From the NCBI GenBank assembly GCA_963576725.1, contig OY755237.1, positions 66,436,269-66,500,268 of the forward strand: a stretch of DNA of 64,000 bases, written 5' to 3'. The DNA is from Azorinus chamasolen. Its lineage: Eukaryota > Mollusca > Bivalvia > Cardiida > Solecurtidae. Below, in pieces: positions 10,250 to 22,300 of this stretch; the stretch's first letter is position 1, and every line of letters begins with the position of its first letter. Below the pieces are notes generated by a model. That model did no database searches, was not told where the DNA came from, and saw only the letters and a list, made by a program, of their open reading frames with translations. The translations under genes were made by a program, and so were the position numbers.

Positions 10250-10549
10250 TGTAGAACCCCTCTAATGCAACCACTTAATGAATAAACATGGATGTCTATA
10301 AGCAGGTGGTTGCTTAATGCAGGACAAAAGTAATGCAGAAAGCTCCTCCTAGAGGAGCTTTCTCCATTACTTTTGTCCTGCATTAAGCTACCACCTGCCT
10401 CTAGCACCCAGAATTATAGCTCTTTTAGGTGGTTGCATTAGCAGGGAAGGACCTTTCTGCATTACTTTTGTCCTGCATTAAGCTACCACCTGCCTCTAGC
10501 ACCCAGAATTATAGCTCTTTTAGGTGGTCGCATTAGCAGGGTTTTACTG
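10250..10549 (+). mobile_element. T1 MITE with partial tandem duplication of its right half
   Basis: After a complete T1 body the right half is repeated: ATTACTTTTGTCCTGCATTA and CTCTAGCACCCAGAATTATA occur in both 10361-10447 and 10453-10540. The element ends GTTTTACTG next to TA. Confidence 0.8.
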
Positions 10550-11033
10550 TACATGTACAGGGTTAAACCATGGACATCAACTGGTTCAGCAAACAGCAGA
10601 CCCTGATCAGAGGGCTCTAATCCAGGTCAATATTGTCCACCTATGCCCTATGAGAGAGCGAGAAATTAACACTTTTAACACCATAAATTTGTGGCAAAAT
10701 TTGCTGACAGATTTCATATAACTAGGTGTCTCAAAATTGACACTCTCATCACGTTATTGAAGAGAAATGGAAGAAAAACATACTTTGTGATTGGACCAAA
10801 TAACAATGATTGCACACAAAATACATTTGTTTAATCATAAAGCTTCCCTAGCAATTTCTCCTTGCCAGAAAATGCAGTCTACATCAATTATAAAATAAGA
10901 TACTTTTCTATTTCTTCTTACAAAAATAATTTTGGTGCCAAATAGCTCGTGTCCTGATGAGACACAGGCTTATTCCACAGTTGGCACAAATGATCATGGA
11001 TTCCTCTGTATCATACTAAAAGGTTAACCCTTT
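10550..11033. other. Degenerate hairpin, then unassigned
   Basis: 10580-10640 holds a decayed P/S-type core (CAGCAGACCCTGATCAGAGG). The remainder shows nothing recognisable. Confidence 0.4.
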
Positions 11034-11050
11034 ACCCCACAGATATGCCT

Positions 11051-11404
11051 TTGACCCTTTCCCTGTTCTGTGTTTATTCCAAATTTCAATACCTACTGAA
11101 TATTCATGGACAAAATAGTTATAATGATGTATGGAAGGCAGAACACTGAAGCCATTTTAAAAAGTAAAGACACGGGTCTATCAAATTCCACTAGCAAACA
11201 GAGCAGACCCTGATCAGACGGCTCCTATTGGAGCCGTCTGATCAGGGTCTGCTCTGTTTGCTATTAGAATTTGATAGATACGTTTCTTTAGTTTCTAAAT
11301 TGGCTATAATGCTCCAGCTTCCATATTTCATTATAACTATTTTGTTCATGAATATTCATTAGGTATTGAAATTGGAAATGAACATAGAACAGGGAAAGGG
11401 TTAA
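11051..11404. mobile_element. Symmetric double-R P1 MITE
   Basis: Both ends carry the R terminus: CCCTTTCCCTGTTCTGTG at the left and ATAGAACAGGGAAAGGG at the right. The whole 354 bp folds back on the apex GGCTCCTATTGGAGCC. Normal P1 copies have different left and right halves. Confidence 0.85.
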
Positions 11405-11727
11405 AAGAGTTACTAATTTCTGCAATTTGACGAGTTCCCGGAGACATTAGAAACCATAATTTACAGCAACGGTTACACTTTACTCAAATGAAGTTAGAAA
11501 AGTAATTTAAATTTTGGTTATATGCCAAGCAGGTTCATCACTCATTTTCTGATACTAAAAATAACCTTTTCAATTTCATAGTTATGGACAACTAAGCAAT
11601 TTATTAAAGCTATCTGAAAATAGATCCAATGTACAGTAAGCCATTTCTAAAGCAACTACTAATAAAGAAGCTTACAGTTTATATTTAACCCGTTTGAATG
11701 ATAAATATTCAAAGTGTTGAAGTCTTA
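11405..11727. other. Unassigned
   Basis: No gene or repeat recognised. Confidence 0.4.
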
Positions 11728-11980
11728 TTAAATCCTTTCCCTGTTCAATATTCATGTAAGAAATGATGAAAGAATGAATATTCATTAGCTCAATTTTAAT
11801 ATAAATGTTAACTTTTCAAAGGAATTTTTTGCTTTGAAAAATGTTGTAGTATCAGACAATATTTATATAGTGTCAAAAACAAACAGAGCAGACCCTGATC
11901 AAACAACTCCTATAGATGCCATCTGGGTCTACTCTGTTTGCAAATGTGTGAAAAAGTATTTATATGAGGGAAAGGATTAA
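11728..11980 (+). mobile_element. P2b MITE
   Basis: TTAAATCCTTTCCCTGTTCA to ATGAGGGAAAGGATTAA, 253 bp. The right arm of the hairpin is shortened. Confidence 0.75.
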
Positions 11981-12129
11981 TCTTATATTATGTAAATTTA
12001 ATGACATCATGAATATCAATTAGCTGATTTTTATAATGGTAAATGAACAAAGATGTTTTGGCTATGACAGAAACTGTAGAATAACATCTAGGAGCTCTCT
12101 GACCTTAGTCTACTCTTTTTGCAAAGGTT
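11981..12129 (+). mobile_element. P2 fragment
   Basis: ATGACATCATGAATATCAAT, ATAATGGTAAATGAAC and a reduced hairpin; it ends at the next element's TTAA. Confidence 0.6.
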
Positions 12130-12379
12130 TTAACCCTTCTCTTGCTGAATTTTAAAATACATTTCTCCTTCTTTACCCTTGCCCTGTTGTATAATTACAT
12201 ATATCTTCACTGTGTACAAGTATTTCACTGTGCAATCACTGCTGTGGAGTGCACTGGTTGCACAATCAACTTGTAAATAGTGCAGACCCAGATGAGACAG
12301 CTCCTGCAGGAGCTGTCTCATCTGGGTCTTCACTATTTACAGGTAGGTATATTGACGTGAATAGCAAGCGAAGGGTTAA
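12130..12379 (-). mobile_element. P4 MITE
   Basis: TTAACCCTTCTCTTGCTGAA to AGCAAGCGAAGGGTTAA, 250 bp. The perfect hairpin apex is CAGCTCCTGCAGGAGCTG. Confidence 0.9.
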
Positions 12380-12734
12380 AAGTCATTTCTGTGAGAGACA
12401 GGGTTACTGATAGCATCCAATTCTTTATTTACTGTATAATTTGTGAGAGGATTTTAAATGACAAACTGCAGATCCTGACCCAGACCCTGACCCTGGGTCT
12501 ACACTGTTTGCAAATGTCAGCATACTTGTAGCTCGCATTCTCCGGGTTTACCCTTATCATGCTACACAACACCTGACTAGCATTGTCCTACAGTTTGAAT
12601 CCGGACGAAGCCCAAATAACTCTGCCAGTGTTCGTCATAAACCATGAACAGATGGTTAGCTAGAATCCTGATGAGATCCCAAGCTACTCAATGTTTAGCC
12701 TCATATGGAGCCAAACAGTTTGCATAATTTTATA

Positions 12735-12935
12735 CAGTAAAATCTCGAGTATTCGAACACTAAAATACGTAACATTATCGATCTTTAACACAGGTGGTTG
12801 CTTAATACATGGTGAAAGTCATGCAGAAAGCTCCTCTAGGAGCTTTCTGCATGACTTTCACCATGCATTAAGCAGCCACCTGCCTAAAAGATTCTAAATT
12901 CTATACAAAGAATTCGAATAATCGAGATTTAACTG
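12735..12935 (+). mobile_element. T3 MITE
   Basis: CAGTAAAATCTCGAGTATTC and GAATAATCGAGATTTAACTG ends flanked by TA. The hairpin is GGTGGTTGCTTAATACATGG with apex AAGCTCCTCTAGGAGCTT. Its ends differ from T1/T2 but the core is the same. Confidence 0.85.
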
Positions 12936-13160
12936 TATGTTATCACAAATTTGCCATTACTGTGCTGCAATGAAATTGAAATACTCTAAAGAAATATTAC
13001 ATCAAATTATTCAATGTAATAAAATCATTTTATTTGATCCCAATATGGGTCCCAGCCATAATTCATAAAAGTAACGAACAAGAAGCAGTACAGAATAATC
13101 TGACTAAATATGATTCATCTCATATGTCAGAGGTGTGTAAAAATAAGATGTCAGTCAATA

Positions 13161-13364
13161 CAGTAAAACTTCACTTTACCAGACAGTACATCAGAATCTA
13201 GATATATTTAGGCAGGTGGTTGCTTAATACAAGGTGAAAGTTATGCAGAAAGCTACTTTGACAGCTTTCTGCATGACTTTCACTGTCAGAGCATTATCCT
13301 GCCAACTGTTTTAAAAACAGATGTGATACTTATCTGAACGTCTGGTTTAGAAAGGTTCATTTGT
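13161..13364 (+). mobile_element. T4-like MITE
   Basis: CAGTAAAACTTCACTTTACC at the left; core GCAGGTGGTTGCTTAATACA. The apex is mutated (AGCTACTTTGACAGCT) and the right end decayed. Confidence 0.65.
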
Positions 13365-13484
13365 ATGTGTTTAATTAAATTTCGTAACTTTTACCCTACT
13401 GGATGAAACTGTCATCTGCTCAAATTCCTAACTGTTATATGTTTTATGAGAAATAAATCTCGTAGCCAAGAATGGCAGAATGAA

Positions 13485-15319
13485 ACAAGAGGGCCAGAAT
13501 GGCCCTGAAGCGCTCACCAGACAGTCAGAGGAGAAGATTTTCAAAGTTTCACTATATGTTTCTATAGAAAACTAGCCTGCCCTGGGGCGGGGCTCATTTT
13601 AACCCAAGAGGCACAATTTATATAACTTTTGTAGAGGACCGGAACATGATGCTATGTGCCAAATATGAAAGCTGAGAACCTTCCAGTTTAAGACGAGAAG
13701 ATTTTCAAAGTTTTCACTATATGTTTCTATTGAAAATGGCTACCCCTGGGGCGGGCCAATTTTCACCCAAGGGTCATAATTTTATATAACTTTTGTAGAA
13801 GACCTGAACATGATGCTATGTGCAAAATATGAAAGCTGAGAACCTTCCAGTTTCAGAGAAGAAGATACTCAAAGATTTCACTATTTGTTTCTATTGAAAA
13901 CTGCCCACCCCTGGAGCGGGGCCAATTTTGACCCTGGGGCGGGGCCAATTTTGACCCTGGGGCCATATTTCATACATATTTTGTAGAGGACCTGAACATG
14001 ATGCTATGTGGCAAATATGAAAGCTGAAAACCTTCAAGTTTCAGAGGAGAAGGTTTTCAAAGTTTTCCCTACATGCATTTATTTCTATTGAAAACTGCCC
14101 ACCCCTGGGGTGGGGCCAATTTTGACCCCAGGGCCATAATTCATATGACTTTTGTAGAGGACCTGAACATGATGCTATGTGTCAAATATGAAAGCTGAGA
14201 GCCTTCCAGTTTCAGAGAAGAAGATTTTCAAAGTTTTCACTATTTGTTTCTATTGAAAACTGCCCACCCCTGGGGCGGTCTCAATTTTGACCCAAGGGCC
14301 ATAATTTATATAACTTTTGTAGAGGACCTGAACATGATGCTCTATGCCAAATATGAAAGCTGAGAGACTTCTAGTTTCAGAGGAGAAGATTTTCAAAGAT
14401 TTCACTATTTGTTTCTATTTAAAATTGCCCACCCCTGGGGCGGGGCCAATTTTGACCCCAGGGCCATAATTTATACAACTTTTGTAGAGGACCTGAACAT
14501 GATGCTATGTGCCAAATATGAAAGCTGAGAACCTTCTGGTTTAAGAGGAGAAGATTTTCAAAGTTTTACTTTATGTTTCTTTTGAAAACAAGGCACCCCG
14601 GGGTGGGGCCAATTTTGACCCCAGGGCCATAATTTATATAACTTTTGTAGAGGACCTGAACATGATGCTCTGTGCTAAATATGAAAGCTGAGAGACTTGC
14701 AGTTTCAGAGAAGAAGATTTTCAAAGATTTCACTATTTGTTTCTATTTAAAATTGCCCACCCCTGGGGCGGGGCCAATTTTGATCCCAGGGCCATAATTT
14801 ATATAACTTTTGTAGAGGACCTGAACATGATGCTCTATGCCAAATATGAAAGCTGAGAGACTTGCAGTTTCAGAGAAGAAGATTTTCAAAGATTTCACTA
14901 TTTGTTTCTATTTAAAATTGCCCACCCCTGGGGTGGGGCCAATTTTGACCCCAGGGCCATAATTTATACAACTTTTGTAGAGGACCTGAACATGATGCTA
15001 TGTGCCAAATATGAAAGCTGAGAACCTTCTGGTTTAAGAGGAGAAGATTTTCAAAGTTTTACTATATGTTTCTACTGAAAACAAGGCACCCCTGGGGGGG
15101 CCAATTTTGACCCCAGGGGCATAATTTATATAAATTTTGTAGAGGACTTAAAGATGATACTATGTGCCAAAGATGAAAGATGAGAACCCTGTAGATTCAG
15201 AGGAGAAGATTTTTAAAGGTTCAAATTGTTGACGACGGACGACGAACGACGGACGACGACGGACAACGGGTGATCACAAAAGCTCACCCTGAGCACAAAG
15301 TGCTCTGGTGAGCTAAAAA
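13485..15319 (+). mobile_element. Pearl/HINE-like element with about nine tandem repeats (unit about 185 bp)
   Basis: Starts ACAAGAGGGCCAGAATGGCC and CGCTCACCAG. The body repeats a unit with CCCACCCCTGGGGCGGGGCC, AACTTTTGTAGAGGACCTGA and ATGATGCTATGTGCCAAATA. A GACGACGGACGACG microsatellite follows, then a hairpin AGCTCACC...GGTGAGCT and AAAAA. This order is that of bivalve pearl (CvA-type) elements, which are regarded as Helentron-associated. No coding capacity. Confidence 0.85.
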
Positions 15320-15439
15320 CCAACAACCTGGCTTCTGATCTAGATCTAAACTGTTTGTACAGTCAAGAAAAAGGACAATTACTGGATCAAAAAGCGGTAA
15401 CTTGTATAGGTAATATAATCTTGTGTGTGGTCTACACAT

Positions 15440-15900
15440 TCATCATCCAATTAATATTCACAATGTCATTATTTCTTTCATGAATATTCATGAAGTAAAG
15501 GGATAACCTTTTTCCTCATATAAACACCTTTTCACGCCTTTTCAGACTCAGATCAGTGTCCATGCTTATAAAGCTTTTAGTTGAGTCTGAGTTTCGTTCT
15601 CAAGCTTTTGATTGGTCAGATTTGAGTTCTCAAGTTCTTGAGCCCAAAGGCTCAAATCTGACCAATCAAAAGCTTGAGAATGTTCTCAGACTCAACTAAA
15701 AGTTTTATAAGCATTGACCCTGATGGCTCCTGTAGGAACCATCTGAGCCGGGTCTGTTCTGTTTGCTTATGAAATTAAAATAGATCTGACTCTACAGTTT
15801 CTACCAATATAAAAACATTCAGTGTACATAATTATGCCAGTATAAAAAAATAATGATGTCATTATCATAAAAAATATTAACATATCAAGTCATTCAAACC
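15440..15900. mobile_element. P2 and P1 fragments with a nested foldback
   Basis: 15440-15505 is a reversed P2 end (ATGAATATTCATGAAGTAAA). 15502-15562 and 15714-15790 are the two halves of a P1/P2 hairpin element split by the foldback at 15563-15713. Confidence 0.65.
15563..15713. mobile_element. Foldback element inside a P hairpin
   Basis: TGCTTATAAAGCTTTTAGTT pairs with AACTAAAAGTTTTATAAGCA. CAAGCTTTTGATTGGTCAGA pairs with its complement further in. There is a short loop around TTCTTGAGCCC. Confidence 0.8.
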
Positions 15901-16389
15901 TTTTGACATTTTGTCATTCTTTCATGCATGTACAAAGATAATACTAAAATTGAATAATTGTTATTAAAAAATACAATCATCAAATCAATGGGGTTTTGTT
16001 TTCAACTATGAGTCAGCTATATTTGCCCTTGGAAAATGGTTTCAATAGCCAAGTCTGTTTTATAAGATTGCACTTCAGACAAATGTACAATATTAGTTTA
16101 TTGTTTGATTAAAAATGACAGAAAAACAGTCTTTGAAACTTTAATAGAATCCCCAAAAATTTGGCAACAGGCTGATGCCAGCCTTGATAACACAGTTTTA
16201 TATTCATGCTGAGGATTTAGCGCCAACGTCTTGAAAGAGTTGCAGCTATAATCTATGAGGCAAAGTTGTGGTGACCTTTGTAAAGAGTATGGATCATAAT
16301 CTATCAGTATCCAAACTGTTGGACCCTCAAAGTGCTCTTTTCATTTCACATTAATTGATAAATCAACCTACAGGTTTAGACAAGAAGTA
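15900..16389. other. Unassigned
   Basis: No gene or repeat recognised. Confidence 0.4.
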
Positions 16390-16586
16390 CAGTAAAATCA
16401 CTCTAAACTGGAATTCTAATAGAGAAGAATTTAGATAGCAGACAGCTGCTTAATGCAGGGTAAAAGTCATGCAGAAAGCTCCTCTAGGAGCTTTCTGCAG
16501 GACTATCACCCTGCATTAGGCTGTTACCTGTCTGCAAGACCAATATTTATACTAAATTTAACATCTAGTTAAGAGGGGTTTTACTG
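16390..16586 (+). mobile_element. T4 MITE
   Basis: CAGTAAAATCACTCTAAACT to GTTAAGAGGGGTTTTACTG, TA on both sides, hairpin apex AAGCTCCTCTAGGAGCTT. Confidence 0.85.
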
Positions 16587-16789
16587 TACTTTGTAAATGC
16601 TTATAATGTAGTTACAATTGATTTGCACTGATCCCAAGATATGAAACGCCGTTGGCAATTTGAAAAGATGATTGTTGACTTTGCATGAACCCAACTTGAA
16701 TCCCTGACACATAATTCTTAAGCATGCAGCTTAAGGACATTCACAAAAAAAGTTGCTTCACTCTATATACTTTATATTCCCATATTTTT

Positions 16790-17094
16790 ACCACTTTGCA
16801 AACAGAGGAGACCCAGATCAGATGGTTCCACCGGAGCTCTGTTTGCTTAATCCTATCTTAAATACATTTTTTTCATGTCTCTGCAAACAGAGAAGACCCA
16901 GGTCAGATAGCTCCCATCGGAGCCATCTGATTAAGGTCTACTCTGTCTGCTTATGAAATTATAAAAGATCTGACTCTAAAAGTGTCTACCAATACCAAAT
17001 ATTCATAAGTAAATATGCCGTTATAAAAATTCAGCCAATAAATATTCATGATGTCATTATTTCTTATATAAGTATTCAACAGGGAAAGGATTAA
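16790..17094 (-). mobile_element. P2b MITE with a duplicated hairpin arm
   Basis: Two hairpin starts (16799 and 16880, CTGCAAACAGAGAAGACC) precede the AATATTCATGATGTCATTAT part and the end ACAGGGAAAGGATTAA. Confidence 0.7.
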
Positions 17095-17299
17095 AAGTTA
17101 CAGAACTGATTCTCTACTGTTTTCTATGGCAATAAAAATGCTCACATTTCTGTATATTATAGTACAAGAATTAACTTAACATTCACAATAGGCGGAGTAT
17201 TGCATAAATATTCACGAAGTAAAAGGTAAGTTAGCAGCTGTTGCCATTCTGATAGTATGCCACCAGCATCACACGTCTTTGTAAATGTCTGTCATGATC

Positions 17300-17495
17300 A
17301 TTGCAGAGGTCCAGATAAGATGCGTAAATTAAATATTTTCAAGTATAACTTCTTTATTTCTCCATCAAACCCTATGTTGTGACCACTCTTTAGAATCGTC
17401 TCTTTGAGACGATTCTAAAGAGTGGTCACAACATAGGGTTTGGTGAAGAAATGACGATTTTAGTATTTGAGTATGCACCGTTATATGTAGCTCTG
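17300..17495 (-). mobile_element. F-family hairpin repeat
   Basis: CCTATGTTGTGACCACTCTT pairs with AAGAGTGGTCACAACATAGG around GTCTCTTTGAGAC. The flanks GTCCAGATAAGATGCGTAAA and TATTTGAGTATGCACCGTTA are shared with other F copies. Confidence 0.75.
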
Positions 17496-17595
17496 TCATT
17501 GAACACACTAACTTCCAACCTGTAGTTCCAACTATCTGACATCACTTTTTAAATTCCTTATTTGTTGCACAATTAACCTTATACTGCATAGGCTT

Positions 17596-17834
17596 CTTTA
17601 CCCCTTTAGAACAAGGTAGACCCAAATAAGAAATGACGATATCATGAATATTAGATCAATTTTTAAAATGGCATATTATAACACATGAGGTTTTTGCAAA
17701 AGTGGAAACTATAAAATCATATCTATATTATTTCATAAGCAAACAGAGCAGACCCTGATCAGACGACTCCTATAGGAACCATCTGATCTGGCTGCTCTAT
17801 TTGCAAATGCGTGAAAAGGCGTTTTTATGAGTTT
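17596..17834 (+). mobile_element. P2 MITE, ends decayed
   Basis: ATATCATGAATATTAGATCA, AAAATGGCATATTATAACAC and the hairpin AGACGACTCCTATAGGAACC. A P3-like right end (AGAGGCGTAGAAAGGC) follows at 17870. Confidence 0.65.
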
Positions 17835-18182
17835 AAATTTCCAAAATATGGTACAACTCTTATCTTGAAGAGGCGTAGAAAGGCTAATTATGGAGGAAAG
17901 GGATAAATGGTAATTATATAGTTTCCCATTTCACATAGACAATTTATGTTGCTTTCCATTTATGAGTCTGGCTGTTTCGTCTTTCACATAACCATATACT
18001 GCATACTCCCATCAATAATCATTGCAGTCTCTCATTTCAAGCGTTGAGTGCGTGGTTGTTGTAACTACATTATTGAGCTTTTGTTTTTCCTAAAACTGTC
18101 TGAGCTGATTTCATTAATTTCTATTTAAAATCATTATCAGAGGATCAAACAGTTTAAATCCTGATGAAACATGAGTTACTGT

Positions 18183-18432
18183 TTAACCCTTTCCCTCATA
18201 TAAACGTGTTTTCACGCATCTGCAAACAGAGTAGACCCAGATCAGACGGCTCCTAGAGGAGCCGTCTGATCAGGGTCTGCTCTGTTTGATAATAGAATTT
18301 GATAGATCTTTTTCTTTGCTTTCTAAAATGTCTACAATGTTCAATCTTCCATATTTCTTTATAATTATTTTTTTAATGAATATTCAGTAGGTATTGAAAT
18401 TTGGACTAAATATAGAACAGGGAAAGGGTTAA
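18183..18432 (+). mobile_element. P1 MITE
   Basis: TTAACCCTTTCCCTCATATA to ACAGGGAAAGGGTTAA, 250 bp. Apex GGCTCCTAGAGGAGCC. Confidence 0.9.
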
Positions 18433-18663
18433 AGAGGTGATCACAAGTTTGACCAGCAGATCGCAGTTACAACAGTTTTGCACTCAACTGTCAATTTAAC
18501 ATGTCACTCTGCCTTTCTTTTCATGTTTGTGATAGTTTCACATTTCAGATATTAGCAGGAACCATTCTTCCACATGGCATATATGAGAATTAATGAATCC
18601 ATGAAAGAAGAATAAATGCTAGAATATGATGCATGCAAATTGTCCCTTTGGTTTGTCTGTACT

Positions 18664-18800
18664 TAACTCTTTACTCCAAAATCCTACCTCTTTATGTCTT
18701 TGCAAATGGAGCAGACCCAGATCAGACAGCTCCTGACAGAGCTGTCTTATCAGGGTCTGATCCCTTTGATTATATGCTACAGATCTGGTTCTCTTGTCAT
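18664..18800 (-). mobile_element. P2 fragment
   Basis: TTAACTCTTTACTCCAAAAT and hairpin CAGACAGCTCCTGACAGAGC; right part lost. Confidence 0.6.
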
Positions 18801-18899
18801 TGCATTAAATTTTCTAATTACAAATTTTAGAACAATCATTTAACTAATTAATATAAACAATAGGCATGCCGGGTCTTGCAGAATCATTCTTTAAGTAAA

Positions 18900-19274
18900 G
18901 AGTTAGACACCTGCATGCATCCAACCTCAATGATAAAACAGCATTTAAAGCTGCTTTGCACTGTATCACAAAAGAGCCGGTTTCTCACAAAAGAGCCTGT
19001 TTCTCACAACAGAGCCAGTTTCTCACAACAGAACCAGCAGTTTCTCGCAACAGAGCTAGTTTCTCCAGTTTCTCACAACAGAGCTAGTTTCTGACAACAG
19101 CGCCCGCTATTGTTGTCCATGAATCATCATCACCTAGCATGTACAGGATGCTTCTGGGTCATCGTAGGAGGGGAAATGATTGCACCTGGGCCCCTAGTTG
19201 ACTGCATAAATATTAGTCCGGTTAGCACATGGGGACAAGTTATGTTACACACACAGCGCGAGTCACAATTTTCA
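18900..19274 (-). other. Probable 3' UTR and downstream flank of the Rabin8-like gene
   Basis: The sequence follows the stop codon. It holds about 170 bp of unique sequence and then a GTTTCTCACAACAGAGC-type minisatellite (18966-19102). The polyadenylation site was not identified. Confidence 0.4.
18966..19102. repeat. Minisatellite, about 19-bp unit
   Basis: Six to seven imperfect copies of GAGCCAGTTTCTCACAACA with drifting units (GAGCCGGTTTCTCACAAAA, GAGCTAGTTTCTGACAACA). It lies downstream of the Rabin8-like stop codon. Confidence 0.85.
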
Positions 19275-19345
19275 TCAAACATAGCCCAGACGTGCCAGCG
19301 CCATCTGCTTCCGCAATCTCACAATCTCATAGAACACGTAGCTGT
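19275..19345 (-). CDS. RAB3IP: Rabin8-like gene last coding exon and stop
   Basis: Acceptor AATTCCAG|ACAGC enters in phase 1 and completes an Asp codon. It encodes [22 protein letters not shown] and a TGA at 19277-19275, matching the FWE(V/I)M.LRK.MSLAKLG end of vertebrate proteins. The 3' UTR continues to lower coordinates; no clear AATAAA was placed. Confidence 0.95.
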
Positions 19346-22300
19346 CTGGAATTGAAAAAAAATAGTGCACAGTGAATTCAAATTCAGATTTCTATTAGGC
19401 TAAAAAATTTATGAAGGATATGGAAACTGAATACATGATATCTAAATACAACTTTATATAGGATGTTTGTACTAATGTATAGATGGCAATGTGTGATGGT
19501 GAAACACTTTGCACACGACATATGCTTCGACATTTAATTTTGATGTCTGACCTTGACCTTGAACTTTACATGGCACAACTCAAAGGTTGCAATTTCATAA
19601 GATGAGTATACATGCCAAGTATGTAGTCTCTACTTCTGATAGTTCAAAAGTTATGGTCAATGTTAAAGTTTCAAACAGAAAAATTTAATGATCAGATAGA
19701 CCGACCAAAATATGTTCTCCAAATCTATATCTTAGAAGCATAATAAAAACCATGTTTAGACATAACCCTTTATTCCTTAAATATTCATGTAAGAAATAAC
19801 AACATCATGAATATTAATTAAGACTGTTTTTTTATAATGGCATATGAACTCAGAAATATTTGGCCATGGCAGAAACTGTAGTCATATTTATATCACGTCA
19901 TAAGCAAACAGAACACACCCGGATTAAACCTCCTACAGGAGTCATCTGATCTAGGTCTTCTTTGTTTGCAAAGATGAAGAAAAGCTTATATGGAGTAAAT
20001 GGTTCTGTATTATCAATGGCATGTATAATGCAGGCATCCTGCTTTTCATTCTCATATAATGTTTTCATATATTACAATTCTAATAGAATGTACTAAAGTT
20101 GTGGTTAGGACAAATTAACCCTTAACCTGATGAATATTCATGTAAGAAATGTTGACATAATAAATATTAATTAGATAAATTTTAATATTAAATGGCATAT
20201 GAACACAGGAAGTTTTGTCCATGACATTGATCAGACAGTTCCTTATATCTATATATAAATACAGAGTCTGTGCTGTTTACATACAAATATTAATTGATCT
20301 GATTCTACTGTTTCTTTCATAGCCAAATAAGCCCTTTTATCATGCAACGTCACGAAATACAGTCACTTCCTACTAGCATAATATTTTCCACGTCGACGCT
20401 GTATTTTGTGAGGTATAGTGCATGTGTACTGACCCCACTGGGATGCAAGTTTGGTTCAGCCAATAGGAGGAAAACAGAAAGACGAAAAAGGCATAATTAA
20501 ACATAAACATCAAATTTAACACATTTGCTCACCTTTGTCTCAACTATTTGTCCATATAATAGGATTAAATCAAGTTTGTTTATTTTGTAAAGATCGATGA
20601 CGTCACTGCACGCCCATATGACGTCACGTATATCGCACTTGCATGTATTTTCATTCAAGGGACGAAACCGCTTTAGAAATCTTTCTTTTTCTTTATTTTC
20701 TCCATTTTTCTGGGTGTTGCATGATAAAAAAATTACTATGCTAGTAGTTTGGAAGTTAAGCAGTATTTTGGCTCGTCAGAAAAGTAGTTAAATGCTCGCC
20801 AAGGCTCGCATTTAACAACTTTTCCAACTCGCCAAAATACAGCTGAACTTCCAAACTACTAGCATAGTAATTCTTATGTCCATATGCCGCCGTTAAAACA
20901 TTTAGCTTATTACAATAAAGAATGTAATATGTCCTACACGAATATTCACTATTAAGTAAAGAGTTTTAAAACCCTGTACCCTGATCAGATGGCTCCTAGG
21001 ACACATCGGATTAAGGCCTGAACTGTTTTTCATTCAAATCCTCTAGAACATTTAAGCCTTTCATACTGAATGATCTCTACAATTAAACACTGAATGGATA
21101 TTCCATTCTGAGAAGTTAGTGTAGAAATGGTTAACCTCAACAAATTACACTTTATATAATAAAATTCAAACAAGAGGGCCAAGATGGCCCTTAATCGCTC
21201 ACCTGATTACCATAGATTTAAGATTTTTGCTGGGTAGCCCATGGTTAGGGTCAATATTGACCTTAGGGGCAATATATGAACAATGTTGATAGTGGATCAT
21301 GAGCAGTGAATCATGAGCAGTGGTTCTGCAGAACAAGAGTTTCAAAAATTTAGTCTATTGATTTGATCAAGACAATGATTCTGACCAATGAAGATAAAAT
21401 GTGCCCTCTAAAGTATTTTTTCAAAGATTTAACCTAGTGACCTACTTTTTATTCCCACCCAACCCATGATCACACTCAACCTTGATATCACCAAGACAAA
21501 CACTCTGAGAAAGTTTGAGGAAGACTGGGCTAAAAATGTGGCCACTGGAGTGTAAACTAGATTTCTCTAAGATTTGACCCAGTGACCTACTTTTTGACCT
21601 CACATAACCCACTTTCAAAATTGTCCAAGATTTTATAAGGACAATCATTCTGACCAAGTTTCATGAAGATTTGGCTATAAATGTAACCTCTAGAGTGTTC
21701 ACAAGGTTTTCCTACTATTTGACCTAGTGACCTAGTTTTTAACCCCACATAACCCACTTTCAAACTTGTCCAAGATTTTATCAAGACAATCATTATGACT
21801 AAGTTTCATGAAGATTGGACTAAAATTGTGACCACTAGAGTGTTCACAAGGTTTTTCTACTGTTTGACCTAGTGACCTAGTTTTTAACTCCACCTGACCC
21901 ACTTTCTAACTCGTCCAAGATTTTATCAAGACATTCATTCTGACCAAGTTTCATGAAGATTGGACTAAAATTGTGACCACTAGAGTGTTCACAAGGTTTT
22001 TCTACTGTTTGACCTAGTGACCTAGTTTTTAACTCCACTTGACCCACTTTCGAACTCGTCCAAGATTTTATCAAGACATTCATTCTGACCAAGTTGCATG
22101 ATGATTGGACTAAAATTGTGACCAATAGAGTGTTCACAAGGTTTTTCTACTGTTTGACCTAGTGACCTAGTTTTTTACCCCACATGACCCATTTTTCAAA
22201 CTCCTCCGAGATTTTATCAAGACAATCATTCTGACCAAGTTTCATGAAAATTGGGCTAAAAATGTGACCTGTAGAGGGTTCACAAGGTTTTCCTACTATT

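Noticed and set aside
12130..12333. Recurring frames [22 protein letters not shown] (also 55052, 60559, 3127)
   Set aside because: They are the P4 hairpin and body read in one frame, present in every P4 copy regardless of location; no protein family resemblance.
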